DNA of 64,000 bases from Qipengyuania spongiae (lineage in GTDB: Bacteria > Pseudomonadota > Alphaproteobacteria > Sphingomonadales > Sphingomonadaceae). Each line of letters starts with the position of its first letter. Within the stretch, counting starts at the first letter, position 1. The position numbers and the translations under genes were made by a program. The stretch lies in assembly GCF_026168555.1 (NCBI RefSeq), contig NZ_CP092471.1, positions 2,366,501 to 2,430,500 on the forward strand, written 5' to 3'. The notes under the pieces are model-generated. The model saw only the letters and a program-made list of their open reading frames with translations, was not told the DNA's origin and did not search any database. Below are positions 7,698 to 15,234 of this stretch, one piece after another.

Positions 7698-8390
7698 TCA
7701 AAAACGAGTCGTCATCGCTTCTATTGTGACGTTCTCGACGCGGAAGATGGTCGACCCCAGGACGTCTGGCCCCGCATTGCGCAGGTCGATGGACAGAGCG
7801 GTCTGGGTATCTATCGCGCGATTGTCGGCGCTGTTCGCAATGGCGGAGCCGAACGCGCTCCCGGTCAGGTGGATCACACGCAGGTCCGGGGAAACAAGTT
7901 CTACCCCCTGAATTCCCGAAGTCCCGAATGTGCTGACCGATCCGTTGTCCGTCGCCACCGGCATCGAGCCATCGACGATCCGTAGCCCTTCCGGAAGAGT
8001 AAGTGCCACGGCACTGGGGCCGTAGCCGACCGCTGCGGAAAGCGGCGCACCGGATGTGGTCACCTGAAGACCCGAGGTCCTGTTGTAGCTGACCACCGCT
8101 TGCATTCCAGGAATCGTCTGGGACGAGCCGGACGGGATAGCGATCGTTTCGCCGGTCTTCGGCACATAGATCTGGATGACCGGCGGGCCCTGATCGATCG
8201 TGACCACCGTCTGCAGAATGACATTGCCGTCGATGGCGGTCCGGGTCTGAATGCTCAGATTCGCGTCGATGCCGTTTGGCAGGCGCAACCCGCCGCGTTG
8301 TTCCGCCAGCACTGGTTCGGTCAGAGGCGTATCGTCGTAGAGAGCGCCGGGTGTGGCGGAAGCGGCGAGTGCCAGAACGGCTCCGATCAT
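7698..8390 (-). CDS. Exported protein of the Fap-like cluster (FapE position)
   Basis: A 230-residue protein with a short hydrophobic leader (MIGAVLALAASATPG). Residues 23-34 read LTEPVLAEQRGG, which fits a double-glycine leader motif, so cleavage after Gly34 by the neighbouring C39 peptidase is plausible. The rest is beta-rich and polar (LPNGIDANLSIQTRTAIDG, VVTIDQGPPVIQIYVP), with no cysteine. Its start overlaps the peptidase stop by four bases. It occupies the place of fapE between the peptidase and the barrel, but I do not claim sequence homology to FapE. Function unknown; a minor fibre or chaperone component is one possibility. Confidence 0.65.
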   Translation of the reverse strand: MIGAVLALAASATPGALYDDTPLTEPVLAEQRGGLRLPNGIDANLSIQTRTAIDGNVILQTVVTIDQGPPVIQIYVPKTGETIAIPSGSSQTIPGMQAVVSYNRTSGLQVTTSGAPLSAAVGYGPSAVALTLPEGLRIVDGSMPVATDNGSVSTFGTSGIQGVELVSPDLRVIHLTGSAFGSAIANSADNRAIDTQTALSIDLRNAGPDVLGSTIFRVENVTIEAMTTRF

Positions 8391-9106
8391 GAGATGTCTC
8401 CATAGAAGGGCGCTGACAGCATGAGCGTCTGCTGGCTGACGGGGTCGGAGAATTCTCCGCCGATCGGGGCGCGGGTGTAGGATGCCCATTGCGCGTCGGT
8501 CCCGAATGCGGCTCGTGCTCTCTCACGATCATCGGTCAGGACGAAATAGATCCCGTTCCAGGCTTCCGCGAATTCCTCGCGCCCCATCGTCGTGATCCCA
8601 ACGGAGGGGTCGCCGAGAAGCACCTCGTTCCCCCTGAAGCCTTTGACGACCACGAAGTGCTTGTAGTTCTTGACCGAAATCAGAGCGATCCCCGGCAATC
8701 CGGTTTCCGCTACCTGCTCCAGCCCGACCTTGTAACCCTCGGCCTTGATCCCCCGGCTACCGAGCCAGCGCTTCATGTCCAGAAGCGAGAAGCCGACACG
8801 CCGTATCTGCTCCCGATCGCCTTCCGCCCACATGCCGCGAAAGGCGATCTCTTCCCGAACCGCGTAGTCATAATGGTAGCGAAGCAGCGTCGCGAGCGCT
8901 GCCGAGCCGCAACTGAAATCGTATTTTTGTCGGACGACGCCGGCAAATCTGCCTTCGTCGAGGCTTCGAACCGGTATGCCGAACTCACCGACCGGATTTC
9001 CCGGCCCCACGAAGGTCGAGATGCCGCTGACATCCTGCGCGCATCCGGCACACAAAGCCGTGCCTGCCAGCGACGCAAGCAGCCAGGGAACGTGGATACG
9101 GCTCAC
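8387..9106 (-). CDS. C39-family cysteine peptidase (FapD-like)
   Basis: A 239-residue stand-alone peptidase without an ABC transporter. A hydrophobic leader ends in CAGC (Cys22), so it may be a lipoprotein, although the lipobox is not ideal. C39 catalytic residues are present with expected spacing: Gln60 (oxyanion), Cys66 in DFSCGSAALATLL, His149 in NYKHFVVVKGF and Asp165 in LLGDPSVG. C39 enzymes cut after double-glycine leaders. FapD, the Fap-cluster member of this family, is needed for amyloid export. The GTG start overlaps the upstream stop (GTGA). Likely targets are the co-encoded proteins with GG-like motifs. Confidence 0.85.
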   Translation of the reverse strand: MSRIHVPWLLASLAGTALCAGCAQDVSGISTFVGPGNPVGEFGIPVRSLDEGRFAGVVRQKYDFSCGSAALATLLRYHYDYAVREEIAFRGMWAEGDREQIRRVGFSLLDMKRWLGSRGIKAEGYKVGLEQVAETGLPGIALISVKNYKHFVVVKGFRGNEVLLGDPSVGITTMGREEFAEAWNGIYFVLTDDRERARAAFGTDAQWASYTRAPIGGEFSDPVSQQTLMLSAPFYGDIS

Positions 9107-9540
9107 GGGTTCGGCGAGATCGATACGTTGACGTTCATCGCCGCGTTGATCGCCACGTTGTTTCCGGTGTTCACATTCAGGATCGAGAGGCCCGACATGT
9201 TCTGGAATGCCTGCCCGCTGATCTCCGCGGTACCGGTGGTGACATGATCACCCACCGAATTGCTCGAGACGCCGGCGGTCTGGACGGCATATGACGCCTG
9301 ACTGGTATCTTCCCGTCCGGCGATCTTGCGCAACTGAGTTTCGCTGACGGTCTCCGCTGAGCCGAAGAGAGAGGCCTCGTTCCCTCGTGGTTGCGCGCCT
9401 TGCTCCGAAGTTTCGTCCGGAGACCCTTCCACTTCGGCTGGTGCCGGCGCTATCTGCACCCCTTCGATCTGCTGCGCTTGCAGCGGAAGAGCGAATACGA
9501 GCGCTAGAAATCCTCCCGACACTATTTTCCCGTGGCCCAT
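9103..9540 (-). CDS. Small exported fibre-like protein (FapB-like minor subunit)
   Basis: A 145-residue protein with a signal peptide to about ALPLQAQ. Residues 65-76 read VSETQLRKIAGR, a double-glycine-like motif with the second Gly replaced by Arg. The mature C-terminus (AFQNMSGLSILNVNTG, then alternating Asn/Val strands) closely matches the C-terminus of the large repeat protein encoded just upstream. This two-size pair sharing a C-terminal module recalls FapB (nucleator) and FapC (major subunit). The start at 9540 is chosen because GAGGAG lies seven bases upstream; the stop overlaps the peptidase start. Confidence 0.65.
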   Translation of the reverse strand: MGHGKIVSGGFLALVFALPLQAQQIEGVQIAPAPAEVEGSPDETSEQGAQPRGNEASLFGSAETVSETQLRKIAGREDTSQASYAVQTAGVSSNSVGDHVTTGTAEISGQAFQNMSGLSILNVNTGNNVAINAAMNVNVSISPNP

Positions 9541-9565
9541 CGGCCCTCTCCTCGCCTTGGAAAGC

Positions 9566-9595
9566 ATCGGCCCGTCGCAGAAACGACGGGCCGAT
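9566..9595 (-). terminator. Perfect 12-bp stem-loop after the large subunit gene
   Basis: Arms ATCGGCCCGTCG (9566-9577) and CGACGGGCCGAT (9584-9595) are perfectly complementary with a six-base loop. On the minus strand the stem follows the repeat-protein stop and is trailed only by GCTTTCC, so it is a weak terminator or a 3'-end stabiliser. It would raise the amount of the major subunit relative to the export genes downstream. Confidence 0.6.
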
Positions 9596-9604
9596 CTTCA
9601 GAGG

Positions 9605-11311
9605 TTAGAACGAAACGTCGCCGGTCGAGACCGCCACGCTGACATTGGCGTTCTGGGAAGCGCCCACTCCAGTATTCTGGTTGAGAGCCTGCATCCCAGC
9701 GAAGTTCTGGAATGCGTTGTCCCCGTTGGACAGGCTGTTGTCCGGCTGTGCACCGCCGCTGTAGCTGGCCTGATCGTAGGTCACGCTCACACCGGTCACG
9801 TAGCTCGACAGAGTCGCGCTCGCCACGATCGCGCCGTCGCCGAACACGTTGTCGGAGGCAGCAGAACCGGTCATGTAGCTCGAGCTGTTGTAGCTGTCGG
9901 TTACGTAGACCGAGTTGTCCGAACGATCGCTGTTGTCCGAATTGTCATTGTAACTGTCGCTAACCGAGTTGTCGTTGCCGCTGTCCGCGACCGCGACTTC
10001 GTAGGTGGTGACCGAATTGTCAGAATTGTCGCTGTTGTCGGAATTGTCGCTGTTATCCGAATAATCGGTCACCGTGCTTCCGTTATTTGCCGCGAACCGG
10101 CCGCCGGAAGCTGAGCTGTTATCCGAATTGTCGGTCGTCGAATTGTCCGAATTGTCCGAATTGTCGGAGTAATCGGTAACCGTGCTTCCGTTGTTGGCAG
10201 CGAACCGACCACCCGAGGCGGCACTGTCGGTCGAATTGTCGTTGTTGGAATCTTCCCAGTTCATCGAGTTGTCGTTTCCGGAATCGGCGATGCGAACGGA
10301 GTTGTCGTTCCCGCTGTCGTGGGTGGAATTGTCGTTCCCGCTGTCGGCAATCGCGATGTCGGTGTCGGTCGAGTTGTCGTTGTTCGAATCCGCCCAGTTC
10401 ATCGAATTGTCGCTGTTGTCGGTGACGTTGCTGCCGTTGTTCGCAGCGAAACGGCCAGCGGATGCGGACGAATTCGTCGAGTTGTCATTCCCGCTGTCGG
10501 AGGTCGAGTTGTCGTTCCCGCTGTCCGATATCGCGAGATCGTAGGTCGTGGTCGAATTATCGGAGCTGTCGTTGAAGCTGTCGTGGGTCGAGCTGTCATT
10601 GCCGCTGTCCGATACTGCAACTTCGACCGGGTTCGATGAGTTGTCCGAATTGTCGGTTACGTAGCTGCCATTGTTGGCGGCAACCCGACCGGCGGAAGCC
10701 GACGTATTGGTGGAATTGTCGGTCATCGAGTTGTCGTTGCCGGAATCGGCAATGCTGGTGGAACGGTCCGAATAATCGTTGTTCAGGTTCTCGCGAGTCG
10801 AGTTGTCATTCCCCGAATCCGCAATGCTGGTGGAACGGTCCGAATTGTCATTGCCGGAATCGGCAATACTGGTCGAACGATCCGAGTAATCGTTGTCCAG
10901 ATTTTCGCGCGTGGAATTGTCGTTCCCCGAATCCGCAATGCTGGTGGAACGGTCGGAGTAGTCGTTGTTCTGATTCGAGTTGTCGCGGGCAGAATTGTCG
11001 TTGCCGGAGTCTGCGACGTCCGTGTCGTATCCATGGGTCGAGTAATCGTTACCCTGGTTGGAATTGTCCGAATAGTCGTTCCCTTGGTTCGACGCACTCG
11101 AATTGTCATTGCCCGAGTCGGAGACCGAAATCGAATTGTCGCTGTTCTGCGCGCTGTTGTCAGTACCGGCATACGAGCCGTTATTGGCCGACGTCTGACC
11201 AGCACCGGCGCTGCTGTTGTCGGAGCCGCTCGAGTCCTGCGCCGTAACCACGGTCGACATCCCCAGTAGCAATGCAGCCGCGGAACAGGTGTGCAATAGT
11301 GAGATTTTCAT
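9605..11311 (-). CDS. Large Asp/Asn/Ser-repeat exported protein, putative amyloid/surface fibre subunit
   Basis: A 568-residue protein with a clean signal peptide (MKISLLHTCSAAALLLGMS to VVTAQ). From about residue 25 to 475 it is almost entirely Asp, Asn, Ser, Thr and Gly: about 13 copies of DSGND[NS]S, several NDYSDRSTSIAD units and four larger modules with GR[FV]AANNGS followed by VTD. The C-terminal ~90 residues are ordinary, and the last 37 (AFQNFAGMQALNQNTG and on) match the small protein encoded next. No cysteine occurs after the leader. The start at 11311 has AGGAAG upstream. A Fap-type major fibre subunit is the best guess; an acidic calcium-binding surface protein is the alternative. 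Confidence 0.7.
   Translation of the reverse strand: MKISLLHTCSAAALLLGMSTVVTAQDSSGSDNSSAGAGQTSANNGSYAGTDNSAQNSDNSISVSDSGNDNSSASNQGNDYSDNSNQGNDYSTHGYDTDVADSGNDNSARDNSNQNNDYSDRSTSIADSGNDNSTRENLDNDYSDRSTSIADSGNDNSDRSTSIADSGNDNSTRENLNNDYSDRSTSIADSGNDNSMTDNSTNTSASAGRVAANNGSYVTDNSDNSSNPVEVAVSDSGNDSSTHDSFNDSSDNSTTTYDLAISDSGNDNSTSDSGNDNSTNSSASAGRFAANNGSNVTDNSDNSMNWADSNNDNSTDTDIAIADSGNDNSTHDSGNDNSVRIADSGNDNSMNWEDSNNDNSTDSAASGGRFAANNGSTVTDYSDNSDNSDNSTTDNSDNSSASGGRFAANNGSTVTDYSDNSDNSDNSDNSDNSVTTYEVAVADSGNDNSVSDSYNDNSDNSDRSDNSVYVTDSYNSSSYMTGSAASDNVFGDGAIVASATLSSYVTGVSVTYDQASYSGGAQPDNSLSNGDNAFQNFAGMQALNQNTGVGASQNANVSVAVSTGDVSF
9905..11160 (-). repeat. Degenerate tandem repeat array inside the D/N/S-rich gene
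   Basis: A roughly 1.2-kb stretch of short in-frame repeats built from units such as GACAACTC and TCGGGCAACGACAA. The units vary at codon third positions, so protein repeats are better conserved than DNA repeats, consistent with selection on the protein. Higher-order modules of about 60-130 bases recur (two near-identical copies around 10030-10100 and 10125-10205). Unit number could vary by slippage. Confidence 0.85.
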
Positions 11312-11447
11312 GATGCCTGACTTCCTCTTCGAAAGTTGATCATCCGCCCGCCCAAGGTTGACGAATGCAGCGCCACATCGCGCGGCCCCATGCGCTACAT
11401 GCGCGCTCGAACCCTCCAATGCTGCCCCCAAAGACGGTGCTATCGCC

Positions 11448-11463
11448 CCCCCCATTTGGGGGG
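11448..11463. promoter_or_regulatory. C6-N4-G6 palindrome upstream of the repeat-protein gene
   Basis: Six C, ATTT, six G (extended by two more C on one side) lies in the 186-base gap between the LuxR-type regulator and the repeat-protein start, about 137 bases before that ATG. It is a symmetrical site of a size suited to a dimeric regulator, and the neighbouring LuxR-type protein is the obvious candidate. No clear -35/-10 pair was recognised. Confidence 0.45.
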
Positions 11464-11497
11464 ATTAGCGCGCGATAACGGGCTGAAATAAAAGAAT

Positions 11498-12637
11498 TTA
11501 CGAGAATGCGCAGATTTTCCGGAACGTCGCCATCCGGATGGAGCTGCGAAGCAGAAGCTGGACAAGTTCCGCCTGTCTGTTCGTTTCCGTTTTCGCAAAA
11601 ATCTGTTTCAGATAGGAACGTGCCGTCTGCTCGCGGATCGAAATGCTCTTCGCGACATCGCACAGGGGCCGCCCCTCGACCAATCCGCAGGTCAGGCGTG
11701 TTTCATTGGGGGAGAGACCGTAGAACCTGCATACAGGTTCAATGATATCGCTCAGATTTTGCTCCGGATCGAAGACATAGGCGATAGCCATAGTATCGAC
11801 AGGTATGAGTTCGCCGGCCCGCGGCGCCTGAACCAATCCAATTAGCAGCGGACGGCGCCCGGGGCGTTTTATAGCAATCACGGGGCTGGGTTCGGCACCT
11901 TCGCGATCCCCATCGACAAGGTGTTGAACGGCTGATTGGAGACGCAGCGTGTCGCCAATCCCAGCACTCGCAAGTTTTCCGTGAATCTGACGGATACCGT
12001 CTCGTTCCGACATGATAAGCTCGGCTGCCTTGTTGGCGAATGCAATTCTGCATTCCTGATCCAGGATCAGCGTCGCAACGTCGCTGTGCTGAATCGCGGC
12101 AGCGAATCCATGGTTGCGAGCCTTCAGACGGGTTCTTTCCGAGACCGTACGGAACAGGATCGAAAGCAATGGAAGCATTTCCGAAAACCGCTTTCTGCTC
12201 CGCTCGGCGGCCAGGCTCCCCCTTCTTCCAATCCAGTTGGTGAGGACGAACCGCCCGGATTCGACAGGGAAATCTGCTTCCACCAAACAGTCGTCGCGGG
12301 ACGAGCCAACGGATTTCGGATGGACTTCGGCAGACGCGTCGGTCGCGCTGCACCACGCATCCTCGGAGCCGGCGGGACGCGCACGATATTGGGCGCACCC
12401 GAATTCGGCGACAACGTGGGAACCGGCGTGGTGGGGGTCGATCCATTCGACCAACGTTCCTTCGAATCCGCAGTACTGTGCCAGTTCACCTGCGATGCTT
12501 TCCAAAGCATCGCCGCCGTGACGGTCCCTGTTGTCAGACACCGAAACCACCGCGGCCAGGGGCCAGTGAGACGGTCTCGCAACGTTTTCGGGAGTTACTG
12601 CCGAACGGGTCATGTCCTCTCCAAGAAGAAGCGCCAT
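11498..12637 (-). CDS. LuxR-family (helix-turn-helix) transcriptional regulator
   Basis: A protein of about 379 residues with a C-terminal LuxR-type DNA-binding domain: FYGLSPNETRLTCGLVEGRPLCDVAKSISIREQTARSYLKQIFAKT fits the GerE pattern of four helices. The middle part (HSDVATLILDQECRIAFANKAAEL) resembles a PAS-type sensor fold. No receiver domain is seen. Starts are possible at 12682, 12637 (GGAG eight bases upstream, used here) and 12613 (GGAGAGG upstream). It lies just upstream of the repeat-protein gene in the same direction and is the likely local regulator of the fibre cluster. Confidence 0.8.
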   Translation of the reverse strand: MALLLGEDMTRSAVTPENVARPSHWPLAAVVSVSDNRDRHGGDALESIAGELAQYCGFEGTLVEWIDPHHAGSHVVAEFGCAQYRARPAGSEDAWCSATDASAEVHPKSVGSSRDDCLVEADFPVESGRFVLTNWIGRRGSLAAERSRKRFSEMLPLLSILFRTVSERTRLKARNHGFAAAIQHSDVATLILDQECRIAFANKAAELIMSERDGIRQIHGKLASAGIGDTLRLQSAVQHLVDGDREGAEPSPVIAIKRPGRRPLLIGLVQAPRAGELIPVDTMAIAYVFDPEQNLSDIIEPVCRFYGLSPNETRLTCGLVEGRPLCDVAKSISIREQTARSYLKQIFAKTETNRQAELVQLLLRSSIRMATFRKICAFS

Positions 12638-12855
12638 TGTTCGAACTCCGCGCCGCGAAGCCATACTAACGGCCGTTTTCACTTGACCCGACTTTTCTAA
12701 GGAACCTGTTCAAGCACCTGTTTATAGAAAAATTTTTTTCAAGCGCCGGATTCGCAGTCCATCTACCATACCCGGCGGCAACGAAAAATTAACCTAGTTT
12801 GGAAGTATCATAAAGAAACAGCGGTCTTGATCCAAGAGAATGACCGGCTACTTTC

Positions 12856-13158
12856 CTACGCTTGCAGCCCAGCGTCGCGAACGGCTGCGGCGATGAGTTC
12901 CGCGCCTTGGAAACCCCACCAAACATCCATTTCGAGACGAAGAACGCGACCGGTCGACACTTCGTCTGCGACCCTCACCGCGTCGACGATTTCCTCGGTG
13001 TTGGCTTCGGTAAGTATCCACGAGCGACCGCCGGCTATATTCGCAAGCTCTTCGTCCGACACCGGATCGAAAACTTGGAAAGGAGCTGAATGATCTCGTG
13101 CGGCTGAAGGCGCGGCAACTAGAACGGCAACCGCCGCAAATAAAGCGGGCATCTTCAT
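12856..13158 (-). CDS. Small exported protein with a double-glycine motif
   Basis: A 100-residue protein with signal peptide MKMPALFAAVAVLVAAPSAA. Residues 33-44 read VSDEELANIAGG, matching the classic double-glycine leader consensus (LSxxELxxIxGG), here behind a Sec signal rather than at the N-terminus. The predicted product after Gly44 has 56 residues with acidic and hydrophobic stretches (VWWGFQGAELIAAAV). GGAG lies seven bases before the ATG. It precedes the LuxR-type gene and may be the first gene of the fibre cluster, at the place of fapA. Its function is unknown; signal, substrate or chaperone roles are open. Confidence 0.6.
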   Translation of the reverse strand: MKMPALFAAVAVLVAAPSAARDHSAPFQVFDPVSDEELANIAGGRSWILTEANTEEIVDAVRVADEVSTGRVLRLEMDVWWGFQGAELIAAAVRDAGLQA

Positions 13159-13400
13159 AGCTAATCTCCGTTAACCATTGTACCATCCGCCAAGGATATG
13201 GTTCCCGGAGCTTTGATCGACACAGCCGGCGACCTGAACGAACTAAGAAAAGGTAAATTTGGTTTCCGAGAGAGAAACGGGACTTGCCACATTCTGTTGC
13301 TCGAGACGGATCGACTTTCCCAAGGTCCGCGCTAGCAGAAAAGCGGCGCCCGCCCCGGCCTACAATCACGATGGAGAGGGTCGCAACATCGAATAGAACA

Positions 13401-13477
13401 TGGTGCGCCCGACAGGATTCGAACCTGTGGCCTCCAGATTAGGAATCTGATGCTCTATCCTGCTGAGCTACGGGCGC
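13401..13477 (-). tRNA. tRNA-Arg, anticodon CCT
   Basis: The minus strand folds into a complete cloverleaf: acceptor GCGCCCG/CGGGCGC, D-stem GCTC/GAGC, anticodon stem TCAGA/TCTGG with loop TTCCTAA (anticodon CCT, reading AGG), and T-stem ACAGG/CCTGT around TTCGAAT. The CCA end is encoded in the gene. Confidence 0.97.
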
Positions 13478-13513
13478 GCCTACCCTCTTTAGCAAAGCCC
13501 AGGGCACTTTCAA

Positions 13514-13981
13514 TCAGTTGATCTCTTCGGGCGGCGCAACCGGGACCAAGAGGGGCGCAACGGCGATCCCTTCCTCCACCAGGCTTTCCGCCTCGTCGCG
13601 CGTGGCCTGCCCGTGGATGGGGGCCTCGTCCTTCTCGCCGTAATGCATCGAGCGCGCTTCCTCGGCAAACTTTCCGCCGACCCAACGACTGTTTTTCAAG
13701 GCCTTGGCCTGCGCTTTTACCAGTATGTCGAAAGCCTTGCGAACCTCCGGCGGAATCGGGGAATTGGCGACCGAATGGGTCTCGTCCGCTCCTCTTTTGG
13801 TCGGAGCAGCATTGGATTTGGCGGGAACGGCCGGAGCCATCGGCGCCTTTTCGACCTCCGCGCTGCCGCATGCGGGACAGGACAGCAGGCCGCATTCGCG
13901 CTGGTTGTCAAAGTCGACCGAGGAGCGGAACCAGCCTTCGAAACGATGGGAATTATCGCAGCAGAGGTCGTAGACGATCAT
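13514..13981 (-). CDS. DUF1178 family protein
   Basis: A 155-residue soluble protein of a family common in alpha- and beta-proteobacteria. It begins with MIVYDLCCDNSHRFEGWF and has a CPACGS cysteine pair near residue 35, together suggesting a zinc-ribbon-like N-terminal site. After a variable Ala/Pro-rich linker comes the conserved C-terminal block RWVGGKFAEEARSMHYGE, then PIHGQATRDEAESLVEEGI. The biochemical role is unknown. It is followed on the same strand by an amidase and grxC in the usual order reversed, all probably one operon. Confidence 0.9.
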   Translation of the reverse strand: MIVYDLCCDNSHRFEGWFRSSVDFDNQRECGLLSCPACGSAEVEKAPMAPAVPAKSNAAPTKRGADETHSVANSPIPPEVRKAFDILVKAQAKALKNSRWVGGKFAEEARSMHYGEKDEAPIHGQATRDEAESLVEEGIAVAPLLVPVAPPEEIN

Positions 13982-13990
13982 GGTGGCCGC

Positions 13991-14806
13991 CTAAATGGCG
14001 ATTTTCCGCCGGTTGGCAAGGCTTGGCACCTGCCGGCGCACCTCTGCTATCCGGGCGAGGTCGATTTCGGCAAAGCCCAGCCCGGCCTCCTCGCCGCTCA
14101 TGTCGAGCAGGACTTCGCCCCAGGGATCGACGACCATGCTGTGGCCGTAGGTGGCGCGCCCGTCCTCGTGCACGCCCACCTGAGCGGCGGCCACGACGAA
14201 GGCGCTCGCCTCGATCGCCCGGGCGCGGACCAGGGTGTGCCAGTGAGCCGCCCCCGTCGGCCGGGTAAAGGCCGCCGGTATGGCAATGCAGTCGCATTTC
14301 CGCTGTCCGAGCGCTTCGAACAGGGCGGGAAAGCGGATGTCGTAGCAGATCGTCAGACCAAGCCGACCGACTGGCGTATCGTCGATCGTGACCACGGTCT
14401 CGCCTGCACGATAGGCGCTGGATTCCCGCCAGCTCTCCCCGTCGGCCAGAGTCACGTCGAACATGTGCATTTTGTCGTAGGCCGTCGGCGCACGGCCGGA
14501 GGAGGCGAACAGCCATTGACGGTTGGCGAGGCGATCTTCGGGCAGGCGAACCGGTGCGCCTACCGTCAGCCAGACACCAGTTTCCTCCACCGCCTTCTGA
14601 AAACGTCCGACGAATGGCGAGGCATATTCGCTGACGATATGCGATGCCGCTCGGGCCCTGTCGCGATCGAGCAGCAGGCTCATTTCCGGGGTGAACAGCA
14701 TTTGCGCTCCGCGCTCGCCCGCTTCGCCCAGCGCATCGACTATTGTACGAAAATTGGCCTCCGGATCGACGCCGGAAGTCATCTGAAGAACGGCAATACG
14801 AGCCAT
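13991..14806 (-). CDS. Carbon-nitrogen hydrolase (nitrilase superfamily, Nit1/deaminated-glutathione amidase type)
   Basis: A 271-residue nitrilase-fold enzyme with the Glu-Lys-Cys triad visible: Glu in LFTPEMSLL, Lys in YDKMHMFDV and Cys in GLTICYDIRFP. The length and the DVTLADGESWRESSAYRAG region match the Nit1 group, which hydrolyses deaminated glutathione formed by side reactions of transaminases. Other omega-amidase-type substrates remain possible. It abuts grxC (one base between grxC stop and this start), so the pair is co-transcribed and both fit glutathione-linked metabolism. Confidence 0.88.
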   Translation of the reverse strand: MARIAVLQMTSGVDPEANFRTIVDALGEAGERGAQMLFTPEMSLLLDRDRARAASHIVSEYASPFVGRFQKAVEETGVWLTVGAPVRLPEDRLANRQWLFASSGRAPTAYDKMHMFDVTLADGESWRESSAYRAGETVVTIDDTPVGRLGLTICYDIRFPALFEALGQRKCDCIAIPAAFTRPTGAAHWHTLVRARAIEASAFVVAAAQVGVHEDGRATYGHSMVVDPWGEVLLDMSGEEAGLGFAEIDLARIAEVRRQVPSLANRRKIAI

Positions 14807-15070
14807 TCAGTTCGCCAACATACCGTCTAGCCTGCCCTGACGTTCGAGCGCGGCGAGTTCGTCCGACCCGCCAACATGCGTGTCGCCGATGAATATCTGC
14901 GGCACGGTCCGCGCGTCGGGCGCGCGTTCGAGCATCTCGGCGCGCTTTGGCCCGCCCATCGTGATATCGTGTTCGGTGTATTCGGCGCCTTTTTCATCGA
15001 GCAGCTTCTTGGCGCGATAGCAGTAGCCGCAGCCGAACTTGGTATAGATGGTAATGTCAGGCTGGCTCAT
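14807..15070 (-). CDS. grxC: Glutaredoxin 3
   Basis: An 87-residue dithiol glutaredoxin. The active site is CGYC in YTKFGCGYCYRAKKLL, followed by the cis-proline TVPQIFIGD and the GSDELAALE glutathione-binding end. It reduces disulfides and mixed glutathione disulfides using reduced glutathione. It heads the minus-strand run with the amidase and DUF1178 genes and is divergent from hsp20. Confidence 0.95.
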   Translation of the reverse strand: MSQPDITIYTKFGCGYCYRAKKLLDEKGAEYTEHDITMGGPKRAEMLERAPDARTVPQIFIGDTHVGGSDELAALERQGRLDGMLAN

Positions 15071-15171
15071 AAATCTGTTCCCATGCGATCGGAGCAGGTC
15101 TTGAACCGCCCTGCTCCGATCTTATTTCTGCGAAGTCCATTGCCGCCAAACGGGGCAGCGGACGACCGTCA

Positions 15172-15234
15172 GGAAATGCCGGATAGTCCGGGTTTCCGTT
15201 ACATATCAAATTGCTCAACCGAGGATTTGTTTCG
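15172..15234 (+). promoter_or_regulatory. ROSE-like RNA thermometer in the hsp20 leader
   Basis: The 3'-most hairpin pairs AAATTGCTC (15208-15216) with GAGGATTT (15221-15228) around an AACC loop and includes the ribosome-binding site GAGGA. TTGCT lies opposite AGGAT with U-U, U-A, G-G, C-G and U-A pairs, which is the hallmark of ROSE elements in alphaproteobacterial small heat-shock genes. A further hairpin, GGAAA..CCGGA-TAG-TCCGG..TTTCC, lies at 15172-15197. Melting at high temperature would free the ribosome-binding site nine bases before the ATG. Confidence 0.6.

Noticed and set aside
9900..11160. Short repeats that at first look like a CRISPR or satellite array
   Set aside because: Units are in frame, vary at third positions and encode a continuous D/N/S-rich protein with a signal peptide; there are no unique spacers of constant length.
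13159..13400. Possible small gene between the exported GG-motif protein and the tRNA
   Set aside because: No frame with a ribosome-binding site, signal peptide or recognisable motif was found; it probably holds the promoter of the small exported gene.
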